The notes under the pieces are model-generated. The model worked only from the letters and a program-made list of their open reading frames with translations, did not search any database and was not told the origin of the DNA. 6,822 bases of DNA from Planctomycetaceae bacterium (GTDB lineage Bacteria > Planctomycetota > Planctomycetia > Planctomycetales > Planctomycetaceae): the NCBI GenBank assembly GCA_041398785.1, contig JAWKUA010000055.1:1-6822 (forward strand). Direction: 5' to 3'. Each line of letters begins with the position of its first letter. Position 1 is the first letter of the stretch. Positions 1-6,404 of this stretch are shown here, one piece after another. A program made the translations under genes and the position numbers.

Positions 1-25
1 CAAGAGCGACGCATATGCGCACGGA

Positions 26-59
26 AAAGCCCGACCAGAAGTGCTCGTGGTCGGGCTTT
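26..59 (-). terminator. Rho-independent terminator of the leftward secreted-protein gene
   Basis: A perfect 12-bp stem (bases 26-37, AAAGCCCGACCA, pair with 48-59) encloses a 10-nt loop. Read leftward, the GC-rich hairpin ends in TTTT, three of which lie in the stem, and it starts about 30 bases past the stop codon of the gene at 90-740. The near-symmetrical A and T ends mean it could also stop rightward transcription arriving from beyond the window. Confidence 0.85.
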
Positions 60-89
60 CAGAGATTTTGAGAACCGGTGGGCTGTCGG

Positions 90-740
90 CTATCGCAGAA
101 ACTGCGGTGCCGGAGCGACCGACAAGGCGGTTTGTTCCAGCAGCGATGGGGCCGGAGGTTCTTCGCGAATTGGCAGAGCGGACACGCCGACGTCGTCCAT
201 CAGGTGGTGCAGAGCTTCTTCGGCAAGATTGATTTTCGCGATGATTCCCAGCGTGCCGATCTGACGTCGCGGAATTCTGGTCCAGCCGTGGACATCGTCC
301 TGCACGTGATGGAACAGCGCGTCGACTCCGGTGAGCTGTCGCTGCACGGTCGCTCGATCAAAGTTGTGTTCGGCGGCGTGAATCAGGCGAGCGGTCTGAT
401 ACAGACTGTAGGCTTCCGTGTAGGTCTCCTGAAAGCCGGGGTTGTGGGAATAGTTGTAGTACAGGTCCAGGCACAGTTCGTTCATCAGCACTTCAAGCTC
501 GGCAGCCAGTTGGTCAACGTGTTCGCAGGCGCCGAAGTGAATTTCGGACGGTGCCGGAGGCACTTCCAGAACCGGCGCGGGCAGCAGTACCGTTCGATGC
601 GGGTCAATTCCATGGTGACCGTGGTGAATCGGCCGCACGGGTTCGATGATCACAGGTCGAGTGCGTCGGCACTGAGCGTTCGCGGAAGCAGTGATCAGAA
701 TTCCAGCCAGGCTGCACAGCAGTGTTCGTTGAATCGTCAT
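90..740 (-). CDS. Secreted His-rich helical protein of unknown function
   Basis: A 216-residue protein that I do not recognise as a named family. Residues 1-22 look like a Sec signal peptide: a short basic start, hydrophobic core LLCSLAGILITASA, and a likely signal peptidase I cut after ANA (22). The nearby Cys24 is not in a lipobox, so a lipoprotein is unlikely. A Pro/His-rich segment (about 28-66, including HHGHHG) leads to a predominantly helical body (about 70-185). The body carries many His and acidic residues, for example CEHVDQL, LYYNYSHNPGFQETY, IHAAEH and LFHHVQDDVHGW. These suggest a helical bundle that might bind metal, which is inference only. The tail is Pro/Ala-rich. The ATG is supported by AGGA (complement of 750-753) nine bases upstream. 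It is transcribed alone and ends at the hairpin terminator at 26-59. Real coding status is supported by the signal peptide, ribosome site and terminator together. Confidence 0.85.
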   Translation of the reverse strand: MTIQRTLLCSLAGILITASANAQCRRTRPVIIEPVRPIHHGHHGIDPHRTVLLPAPVLEVPPAPSEIHFGACEHVDQLAAELEVLMNELCLDLYYNYSHNPGFQETYTEAYSLYQTARLIHAAEHNFDRATVQRQLTGVDALFHHVQDDVHGWTRIPRRQIGTLGIIAKINLAEEALHHLMDDVGVSALPIREEPPAPSLLEQTALSVAPAPQFLR

Positions 741-1072
741 GGTTCAGGTTCCTGTGGCAATTTGAGAGAGAGAGGTGAGTGGGAACTGAACCTTTCTGAA
801 GGCGAAGAGCGTGCCGAAAATGCCGATGCGACGTAACTCGTTTTCAGGAAAAGCCTTGTGAATCACTGCCACAAACTGGGACTAATCGAATGTGCAGTGC
901 TGGCGATACAGGTGAATTCAATATGATGTCACTTCTTGATTGTTTGTGTTATTCTTGTGATCCTTCTTCGCTGCACATTCGCGAGAATGACACACAAAAT
1001 CTATAGCACGTTGGGCGTGATGCCATCCTGCAATGACACACGATCCGAATTTGAGCCGGCCCTGCAGCTCGC
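741..1072. other. Gene-free stretch, AT-richer, upstream of the secreted-protein gene
   Basis: About 330 bases separate the start of the leftward secreted-protein gene from the end of the leftward macrodomain gene. I see no convincing gene. It should hold the promoter of the secreted-protein gene, but I found no clear -35/-10 pair. The part from about 860 to 1010 is noticeably richer in A and T than the flanking genes. A GA tract (764-775) gives a CT-rich leader just before the ribosome site of the secreted-protein gene. A 10-base direct repeat AATGACACAC (986-995 and 1032-1041) and an 11-base inverted repeat (listed separately) are present. No terminator for the macrodomain gene was seen. 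Confidence 0.6.
887..981. repeat. 11-base perfect inverted repeat in the intergenic region
   Basis: CGAATGTGCAG at 887-897 is the exact reverse complement of CTGCACATTCG at 971-981, with 73 bases between the arms. This is too far apart for a simple terminator. It could be two sites for a dimeric regulator or the closing stem of a larger RNA fold. The function is unknown and chance is possible. Confidence 0.45.
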
Positions 1073-1618
1073 TCACTTCATCTCAACGAGAGTTTCCAGC
1101 GACCGGCAGAACGCGCCGAACGCGCCTTCGCCGAACAGGACGAAGCGGACTTCGTCGGGCTGCTTGTGCCACTTGACGAAGTCGATGCAGGTTTTCAGGG
1201 AAACGTTGGCTGCCAGATCCAGCGGGTAGCCGTAAACGCCGGTGCTGATGGCCGGGAAAGCGATGGAATCGCAGTTCAGATCCCCGGCAAGCTGCAGGCA
1301 TTTTCGGTAGGCGGACGACAGTTGTTCGGGTTCCCCGCTGCGACCTCCCTTCCACACCGGGCCGACCGCGTGGAGCACATACTTCGCAGAAAGTCGACCG
1401 GCTGTCGAAGCGACCGCGCTGCCGGTTGGGCAGCCGTCCGGGTACTTCAGATCGGTTTCGGCCATGATGTCCGGGCCGCCGGCGCGGTGGATGGCTCCGT
1501 CGACACCGCCTCCGCCGGCGAGTTCCGAATTGGCCGCGTTGACAATTGCGTCAACCTGTTGTTCCGTGATGTCGCCCCGCAAAAGCTGCAGGCGGCAGTT
1601 TCCGAGCTTGACCAGCAT
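1073..1618 (-). CDS. YmdB-like macrodomain protein, O-acetyl-ADP-ribose deacetylase
   Basis: A 181-residue stand-alone macrodomain, close in length to E. coli YmdB (about 177). The family binds ADP-ribose and hydrolyses O-acetyl-ADP-ribose or removes ADP-ribose from proteins, in the cytoplasm. Visible signatures are GDIT (16-19), the ligand loop VNAAN then GGGGVDGAIH (26-44), CPTGSAV (63-69), HAVGPVW (83-89), and the phosphate-binding loop FPAISTGVYGYP (121-132). By my recall of YmdB, Asn30 and Asp40 match its Asn25 and Asp35, the latter proposed as catalytic. No signal peptide or extra domain is seen. The start is supported by AGGA (complement of 1626-1629) seven bases upstream of the ATG. 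It is transcribed divergently from pntAA across a gap of about 200 bases. Both gene products handle NAD-derived molecules, but a functional link is only a guess. Whether it favours free O-acetyl-ADP-ribose or protein adducts cannot be read from sequence. Confidence 0.95.
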   Translation of the reverse strand: MLVKLGNCRLQLLRGDITEQQVDAIVNAANSELAGGGGVDGAIHRAGGPDIMAETDLKYPDGCPTGSAVASTAGRLSAKYVLHAVGPVWKGGRSGEPEQLSSAYRKCLQLAGDLNCDSIAFPAISTGVYGYPLDLAANVSLKTCIDFVKWHKQPDEVRFVLFGEGAFGAFCRSLETLVEMK

Positions 1619-1741
1619 TTCGGTTTCCTGTGAATGTCATCCGGGTTGCGTGTCGCCATCGCGCGTTGGGTGAATCAGCACTCTTCAGAATGCGCAGCGT
1701 TGCGGCGTGGAGTTTCGAAGTGAAACGGCGCGGCGTCGCTG

Positions 1742-1768
1742 TTGTCGGAAAGTCGATTCTCGTATAAC
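1742..1768 (+). promoter_or_regulatory. Possible pntAA promoter in the divergent gap
   Basis: TTGTCG (1742-1747) and TATAAC (1763-1768) resemble -35 and -10 boxes but are only 15 bases apart, shorter than the usual 16-18. Transcription would begin near 1775, leaving a leader of about 50 bases before pntAA. The same core reads TATACG on the other strand, so it could also serve the divergent macrodomain gene. The 7-base sequence TCGATTC occurs at 1753-1759 and again 22 bases on at 1775-1781. All of this is weak pattern matching. Confidence 0.25.
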
Positions 1769-1811
1769 GCACGCTCGATTCAAAATCACTGGTCCAAGTG
1801 GTGTCCGAAGA

Positions 1812-1815
1812 AGGA
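1812..1815 (+). promoter_or_regulatory. Ribosome binding site that fixes the pntAA start
   Basis: AGGA within AAGGAAAG lies nine bases before ATG 1825. This favours that ATG over the in-frame GTG codons at 1798 and 1801, which lack a good site and would add nine unconserved-looking residues. Confidence 0.7.
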
Positions 1816-1824
1816 AAGTGTCGC

Positions 1825-3024
1825 ATGTCCAGCGACGAATCCGCACTTGTAGTGGGAGTTCCCAAAGAAGCCGACCCGCGTGAACGACGGGTCGCCATTG
1901 TTCCTGCGACGGTTAGCCAGATGAGAAAGTCCGGACTCTCGGTGCTGGTCGAACGCGGAGCCGGCCTGGCCGCTGGTTTTCCGGATTCGGACTACGAAGC
2001 CAAAGGGGCGACCTTCGCTGACAGCCGTCGGAATCTGTTCAATACTGCAGACGTGATTGCTCAGGTGCGAGCTCTGGGGGCGTGCGGGACCTGCGGCGAG
2101 GAGGATGTATCCAGCCTGCGAATCGGACAGGTTCTTGTCGCAAGCTGCGATCCGCTGACGTTTCCGGAGCAGGTCAAAGTTGCCGCCGAAAAGGGAGTCA
2201 CGGCGTTTGCCCTGGAACTTGTGCCGCGAATCACGCGGGCTCAAAGCATGGACATCCTGTCGTCGATGGCAACCGTTGCCGGCTATCGGGCGGTGTTGCT
2301 GGCGGCCACAGCGGCACCTCGCATGTTTCCGATGATGATGACGGCCGCCGGAACCCTGAAGCCGGCCCGCGTGCTGGTGATCGGAGCCGGAGTGGCGGGC
2401 CTGCAGGCCATCGCCACAGCCAGGCGTCTGGGGGCCGTCGTTTATGGCTACGACATTCGTCCCGTGGTTCGCGAGCAGGTCGAAAGCCTGGGCGGCAAAT
2501 TCGTGGAACTCGATGTGAAGGCCGAAGCAGCCGAAACGAAGGGCGGCTATGCGAAGGAAATGGACGAAGACTTCTACCGTCGCCAGCGGGAAGCGATGAA
2601 GAAGGTGATCGCCGACATGGACGTTGTCATCACGACAGCCGCAATTCCCGGAAAGAAGGCTCCGGTACTTGTGACAGCGGAAATGGTCCAGGCGATGGCT
2701 CCCGGTTCCGTCGTCGTGGATCTTGCAGCCGAACGCGGCGGTAATGTGGAAGTCACCAGGCCGGGCGAAACGATCGATTACAACGGAGTAAAAGTGCTGG
2801 GTCCGGAAAACGTTCCCGCGGACGTGCCGGTCCACGCCAGCGAAATGTACAGCCGCAACCTGTGGACCTTTCTGCAGCAGATCGTGAAAGGCGGAAAGCT
2901 GTCGATTGACACCGAAGATGAAATTGTGCGTGACACGCTGCTGACGCGCGAAAAGGAAGTCGTCAACGCTCGCGTGCGTGAGTTGCTGAAGATGGAACCG
3001 CTGACCGCGGCGGCCAGCGCGTGA
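1825..3024 (+). CDS. pntAA: NAD(P) transhydrogenase subunit alpha part 1 (domain I, NAD(H)-binding)
   Basis: A 399-residue soluble subunit of the proton-translocating Re/Si-specific NAD(P) transhydrogenase. Domain I binds NADH and passes hydride to NADP+ held by domain III of PntB, on the cytoplasmic side. The N-terminus GVPKEADPRERRVAIVPATV (11-30) is the alanine dehydrogenase/PNT N-terminal signature. The hydride-transfer loop RITRAQSMDILS (135-146) keeps Arg135, Gln140, Asp143 and Ser146, which match R. rubrum Arg127, Gln132, Asp135 and Ser138. The second Rossmann fold has VLVIGAGVAGLQAI (183-196), and YDIRP (209-213) supplies the acidic Asp210 expected for NAD rather than NADP. The chain ends after domain I without membrane segments, the split arrangement of R. 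rubrum rather than the fused PntA of E. coli. No close alternative such as alanine dehydrogenase fits, because pntAB and pntB follow directly. The ATG was chosen for its ribosome site at 1812-1815. Confidence 0.97.
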   Translation: MSSDESALVVGVPKEADPRERRVAIVPATVSQMRKSGLSVLVERGAGLAAGFPDSDYEAKGATFADSRRNLFNTADVIAQVRALGACGTCGEEDVSSLRIGQVLVASCDPLTFPEQVKVAAEKGVTAFALELVPRITRAQSMDILSSMATVAGYRAVLLAATAAPRMFPMMMTAAGTLKPARVLVIGAGVAGLQAIATARRLGAVVYGYDIRPVVREQVESLGGKFVELDVKAEAAETKGGYAKEMDEDFYRRQREAMKKVIADMDVVITTAAIPGKKAPVLVTAEMVQAMAPGSVVVDLAAERGGNVEVTRPGETIDYNGVKVLGPENVPADVPVHASEMYSRNLWTFLQQIVKGGKLSIDTEDEIVRDTLLTREKEVVNARVRELLKMEPLTAAASA

Positions 3025-3153
3025 CGGATGATGATGCGAATACGTTGATCCCGTTTTCAGGAGCGTGGTGTCGGCCACATTGGCTGCCAGACGACAGCCT
3101 GTTCTTCGACGGTGGTTAACGCGACAACAACCAGAGTCCTTTCTTTCAGAACA

Positions 3154-3564
3154 ATGCCAATGCAAGTACTCAGTTTTCTCGCCCAGACCAAAGCTGCGCT
3201 TCCGGCAGAAGTCACGGACGCCGCCGGCGAACTCATTGAACAGGCCGCGGCCGGAGCCGGTTCGGGTGCCGCGGGCTCCGGAGCCGGCCACCTGATTCTG
3301 CTGCTGACAGTCTTCGCCCTGGCGGTCTTTGTCGGCGTGGAAATCATCACCAAGATTCCTCCCACGCTTCACACACCGCTGATGTCGGGTTCCAACGCGA
3401 TTTCGGGAATCACGGTCGTGGGAGCCATTCTGGCGGCTGGTTCCGACAACGGTACCTGGGCAGGGATTCTGGGATTTCTGGCCGTCGTACTGGCAACGAT
3501 GAACGTCGTAGGAGGCTTCGTCGTGACGAATCGAATGCTGGCGATGTTCAGGACCCGGAAATGA
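3154..3564 (+). CDS. pntAB: NAD(P) transhydrogenase subunit alpha part 2 (membrane domain IIa)
   Basis: A small membrane subunit, 136 residues from ATG 3154, that forms part of the proton channel with PntB. Three membrane segments are visible: about 47-65 (LILLLTVFALAVFVGVEII), 82-97, and 103-124. The family signature HTPLMSGSNAISG (73-85) leads into the second segment, and the end GGFVVTNRMLAMFR (120-133) is typical. The first 45 or so residues form an Ala/Gly-rich, Pro-poor stretch before the membrane part. The start is uncertain: GTG 3112 would add 14 residues and ATG 3160 would remove two, and none has a clear Shine-Dalgarno sequence. The gene lies about 130 bases after pntAA and 144 bases before pntB, spacing that is wide for subunits of one complex. 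At the second-segment site where, as I recall, the Thermus thermophilus subunit has a channel histidine, this protein has Ser84. Confidence 0.93.
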   Translation: MPMQVLSFLAQTKAALPAEVTDAAGELIEQAAAGAGSGAAGSGAGHLILLLTVFALAVFVGVEIITKIPPTLHTPLMSGSNAISGITVVGAILAAGSDNGTWAGILGFLAVVLATMNVVGGFVVTNRMLAMFRTRK

Positions 3565-3620
3565 TCCATTCCCTTCGCAGGTATCACCGCATTCGGTCGC
3601 CGCTTCTGTCGCCGCCGCCC

Positions 3621-3648
3621 TGTTCCGGAACAGTCGCTGTCCGGAACA
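3621..3648 (+). promoter_or_regulatory. Strong bulged hairpin between pntAB and pntB
   Basis: Bases 3621-3628 (TGTTCCGG) pair with 3641-3648 (CCGGAACA). After a single bulged A (3629), 3630-3633 (ACAG) pair with 3637-3640 (CTGT) around a TCG loop, giving 12 base pairs in all. No T run follows, so it is not a classical terminator. The left arm also lies in a 14-base perfect palindrome, CTGTTCCGGAACAG (3620-3633), so a DNA-binding site is an alternative. It ends 60 bases before the pntB start and could protect mRNA ends, mark a processing point or tune PntB amounts. The role is inference. Confidence 0.6.
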
Positions 3649-3696
3649 TGAGGTCATCCTGAAACACGCGGCTTTCGACTTTGACGTTTCGATATC

Positions 3697-3701
3697 AGGG
3701 G
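3697..3701 (+). promoter_or_regulatory. Ribosome binding site supporting a TTG start for pntB
   Basis: AGGGG lies seven bases before TTG 3709. The alternative GTG at 3721 would be 19 bases away, too far, so the rarer TTG start is preferred. Confidence 0.7.
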
Positions 3702-3708
3702 CAACCCG

Positions 3709-5109
3709 TTGAACACTGACGTGATTGATCTGATCTACCTTGTCGCCGCAATTCTGTTCATTGTGGGACTCAAGGGACTGACGAAGCCGCGAACCGCCGT
3801 GCGAGGCAACCTGCTGGGCGCGCTGGCGATGCTGATTGCCGTGGTTGCGACTTTGGTGCACCGGGACGTCATCAGTTGGACGGGGATCGGGATCGCCATC
3901 GCCATCGGGTCCATTGTCGGCGTCGTGCTTGCGCTGCGGATTCAGATGACTGCGATGCCGCAGCTTGTGGCGCTCTTCAATGGTCTGGGCGGCGGAGCGT
4001 CCGTGCTGGTGGCCGGAGCGTATCTTGCCGGTCGGGAACACGCGGCTCACGTCGCCAGCGGTTCCTGTTTTGCGGATGTTCTGACCGCCACCGCGGCGTC
4101 CGGTCTGATCGGAGCCGTGACGCTGTCCGGAAGCCTGGTGGCGTTCGGGAAACTACAGGAACTGAAGTTTATAAAGGACGTGTCGTTTCCCGGACAGCAG
4201 CTTCTGAACGCCGTGCTGGCGATGGGATCGATCGGTTTGGGAGCGTTGCTGGTGACTCAGCCCGAACACGCTCAGTTGTGGTATTGGCTGATGTCGATTC
4301 TTGCGCTGGCGCTCGGCGTGTTTCTGGTGATTTCGATCGGCGGTGCGGACATGCCGGTGGTGATTGCGTTGCTGAATTCGTATTCCGGGCTGGCGGCTTC
4401 AGCGACGGGTTTCGTGCTGAACAACAACCTGCTGATCATTGCGGGCTCGCTGGTCGGGGCCTCCGGTTTGATTCTGACCCGCATCATGTGCGACGCGATG
4501 AACCGCTCGCTTCCGGCCGTGCTGTTTGGAACGCTGCAGGGCGGCAAGAGTTCGCTGTCCGCCGACGAGGTCTACAAGAACGTCAAATCCACGTCACCCG
4601 ATGAAGTTGCGATGATGCTGGAAGTTGCTCAGAACGTGCTGATCGTTCCGGGTTACGGCATGGCGGTCGCTCAGGCTCAGCATGCCGTGCGCGATTTGAC
4701 AAACCTGCTGCTTCAGCGAGACATCAATGTGGAGTTCGGCATTCACCCGGTTGCGGGACGCATGCCGGGTCACATGAATGTCCTGCTGGCCGAGGCCGAC
4801 ATTGCCTACGACCGGCTGAAGGAAATGGACGACGTGAATTCGACGATGGATCAATACGACGTGGCGATCGTTCTGGGAGCCAATGACGTCGTAAATCCCC
4901 TGGCTCGCACAGACCCGGACAGCCCGATCGCCGGGATGCCCATCATCGATGTCGACAAGGCGCGAACGGTCGTGGTCGTGAAAAGAAGCCTCAGCCCCGG
5001 CTTTGCGGGAATCGCGAATCCTCTGTTCGCGGCGGACAATGCACTGATGTTGTTCGGCGACGGGAAAGCGGCAATCGTCGACGTGGTCAAGGCACTGCAC
5101 GAAGGATAG
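3709..5109 (+). CDS. pntB: NAD(P) transhydrogenase subunit beta (membrane domain IIb and NADP(H) domain III)
   Basis: A 466-residue subunit, close to the usual 460-465, that carries most of the proton channel and the NADP(H) site. About nine membrane segments span residues 5-260. Conserved membrane residues include Asp214 in GGADMPVV and Asn223 in LLNSYSG, matching E. coli beta Asp213 and Asn222. Domain III (about 290-466) has the nucleotide loop PGYGMAVAQAQ (314-324), HPVAGRMPGHMNVLLAEAD (346-364), GANDVVNP (390-397), and KRSLSPGFAGIANPLF (425-440). Lys425-Arg426 are the pair that in this family hold the NADP 2'-phosphate. E. coli beta has the proton-handling His91; here that position is Asn91 (FNGLGGGAS). 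The start is TTG with AGGGG seven bases upstream. It is the last gene of the pnt set, and a TIM-barrel gene follows 75 bases later with no terminator seen between them. Confidence 0.97.
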   Translation: MNTDVIDLIYLVAAILFIVGLKGLTKPRTAVRGNLLGALAMLIAVVATLVHRDVISWTGIGIAIAIGSIVGVVLALRIQMTAMPQLVALFNGLGGGASVLVAGAYLAGREHAAHVASGSCFADVLTATAASGLIGAVTLSGSLVAFGKLQELKFIKDVSFPGQQLLNAVLAMGSIGLGALLVTQPEHAQLWYWLMSILALALGVFLVISIGGADMPVVIALLNSYSGLAASATGFVLNNNLLIIAGSLVGASGLILTRIMCDAMNRSLPAVLFGTLQGGKSSLSADEVYKNVKSTSPDEVAMMLEVAQNVLIVPGYGMAVAQAQHAVRDLTNLLLQRDINVEFGIHPVAGRMPGHMNVLLAEADIAYDRLKEMDDVNSTMDQYDVAIVLGANDVVNPLARTDPDSPIAGMPIIDVDKARTVVVVKRSLSPGFAGIANPLFAADNALMLFGDGKAAIVDVVKALHEG

Positions 5110-5171
5110 CCGACTTTCAATTCAGAGCGTTGTCCGTGAAGCGTTCTGACGCGTGGCTTTCTACTCTTCCC

Positions 5172-5176
5172 GAGGA
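5172..5176 (+). promoter_or_regulatory. Ribosome binding site supporting the GTG start of the TIM-barrel gene
   Basis: GAGGA lies eight bases before GTG 5185. The competing GTG at 5239, nearer the twin-arginine motif, has only a weak AGG five bases upstream. Confidence 0.55.
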
Positions 5177-5184
5177 TCCGCAAC

Positions 5185-6309
5185 GTGAACGAACGCTTTG
5201 GAAAAGCCGCGGCGTACTCAACGACGACGCAGGTGCCCGTGAAAACCCGTCGCCGGATGCTGAAGTCGCTGGCGGGGTGTGCGATGGCTGCCGCGGTTCC
5301 GAAATCTCTGCGGGCGATGACACAGGACACGCGCCGCGTCACCGGGATGGGACTGGTTCTTTACAACTGTTCGATCCGACGGAAGCAGTTGCTGGAACAG
5401 AATCGCGGAGTCGACCTGTTCGAGCCGCTGACCTTTCTGAAGCATTGTCACACGCTGGGCGCGGGAGGCATGCAGGCTCAGCTAAGATCGCTGACTTTGG
5501 AACGTGTCGGTGAACTTCGCGACTACGCAGCGAAGCACTCACTGTACATCGAAGCGATCGTTTCGCCGCCCGACAGCCCTGACGATCTTGATCGCTTCGA
5601 TTCCGAGATCCGGACGGCGGCAGCGGCCGGAGCGCTGGCGGCTCGCACGGTCGTCATGCCGGGCCGGCGCTACGAACGATTTCAGACGCTGGCGGAGTTC
5701 GTGCAGTTCGAGGCGAAAGCGCAGCGGATGCTGGAACTGGCCGCTCCGATTGTCGAGCGACACCGGCTGCCTCTGGCTGTGGAAAACCACAAGGACCAGC
5801 GCAACAACGAACGCATTGCTTTGATGGAACACATCGACAGCGAGTTCGTCGGCATTTGTGTCGACACGGGTAACAGTTTCGCGCTGGCGGAAGATCCTCT
5901 TCGGACAATCGAAGCGTTCGCGCCGTGGGCGAAGTCCGTGCACATCAAGGACCAGGCACTTCTGCCCTACGACGATGGCTTTCTGCTGGGCGATATTCCT
6001 CTTGGTCAGGGCAGCTTTGATCTGCCGGCCATGGTACGAATCCTGCGCGAAGCGAAGCCCGACATCCGATTCACGCTGGAACTGATTACGCGCGACGCAT
6101 TGAAGGTGCCGTGCCTGACGAAAGCGTACAAGGCCACGATGCCGGACCTGCCTGCCGAAGATGTCGAACGCACGATGAAGTACGTCCGCGAACACCAGGT
6201 CAGCGCCGTTCAGCAGGTGAGTTCCCTGTCCCCTGTCGAACAGCTTGCACTGGAAGATTCGAACATCGCCGCAAGTCTGAAGTACGCCGGCGAGCAACTG
6301 AGCCTTTGA
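5185..6309 (+). CDS. Tat-exported sugar phosphate isomerase/epimerase-like TIM-barrel protein
   Basis: A 374-residue member of the xylose-isomerase-like (AP endonuclease 2) TIM-barrel family, whose members isomerise or epimerise sugars or cyclitols using a divalent metal. The substrate cannot be read from sequence. The N-terminus has a twin-arginine signal, TRRRMLKSLAG (21-31), then a short Ala-rich stretch to about SLRA (44), so folded export is likely. Barrel residues expected to bind metal are Glu200 (LAVENHKD), Asp227 (GICVDTGN), His253 (SVHIKDQ) and Glu299 (TLELITRD). All four are present, so it looks catalytically competent. A C-terminal extension (about 305-374) including LKVPCLTKAY follows the barrel. 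GTG 5185 was chosen for its ribosome site; a start at GTG 5239 would give a shorter, more standard Tat leader. It lies 75 bases after pntB on the same strand, so it may be co-transcribed, though no shared pathway is obvious. It converges on the DUF1559 gene with 95 bases between and no clear terminator. Confidence 0.9.
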   Translation: MNERFGKAAAYSTTTQVPVKTRRRMLKSLAGCAMAAAVPKSLRAMTQDTRRVTGMGLVLYNCSIRRKQLLEQNRGVDLFEPLTFLKHCHTLGAGGMQAQLRSLTLERVGELRDYAAKHSLYIEAIVSPPDSPDDLDRFDSEIRTAAAAGALAARTVVMPGRRYERFQTLAEFVQFEAKAQRMLELAAPIVERHRLPLAVENHKDQRNNERIALMEHIDSEFVGICVDTGNSFALAEDPLRTIEAFAPWAKSVHIKDQALLPYDDGFLLGDIPLGQGSFDLPAMVRILREAKPDIRFTLELITRDALKVPCLTKAYKATMPDLPAEDVERTMKYVREHQVSAVQQVSSLSPVEQLALEDSNIAASLKYAGEQLSL

Positions 6310-6404
6310 CGTCGGCCCTCTCGCGTTTTCGAATGGCCGCGCTGGTTCCGGCGTTGAATTGCGTGTGTCTTGCCGGCGGAAATCAGCGTCCCGGCGAAGT
6401 CCTG

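Noticed and set aside
78..836. A 252-codon plus-strand open frame opposite the secreted-protein gene
   Set aside because: The minus-strand frame has a signal peptide, ribosome site and terminator. The plus-strand product has no domain or good start and looks like an antisense shadow.
936..1229. A 97-codon plus-strand open frame with a hydrophobic start, running from the gap into the macrodomain gene
   Set aside because: More than half overlaps the macrodomain gene in antisense, no ribosome site was seen, and the only suggestive part is a short hydrophobic N-terminus from AT-rich DNA.
3596..3615. Two copies of GTCGCCGC 12 bases apart between pntAB and pntB
   Set aside because: They are short, low-complexity GC repeats that are expected by chance in this base composition.
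1786..4050. A 754-codon open frame on the minus strand across pntAA, pntAB and the start of pntB
   Set aside because: It lies opposite three clear genes, and its product is rich in Arg, His, Gln and Gly with no recognisable domain. GC-rich codon bias commonly keeps antisense frames open this way.
5539..6297. A 252-codon minus-strand open frame opposite the TIM-barrel gene
   Set aside because: The plus strand encodes a protein with intact metal ligands and a Tat signal. The antisense product is Arg/His/Gln-rich without a recognisable fold.
6310..6404. A possible terminator between the convergent TIM-barrel and DUF1559 genes
   Set aside because: Only about 5-bp GCCGG/CCGGC pairings were found, with no adjoining T run on either strand.
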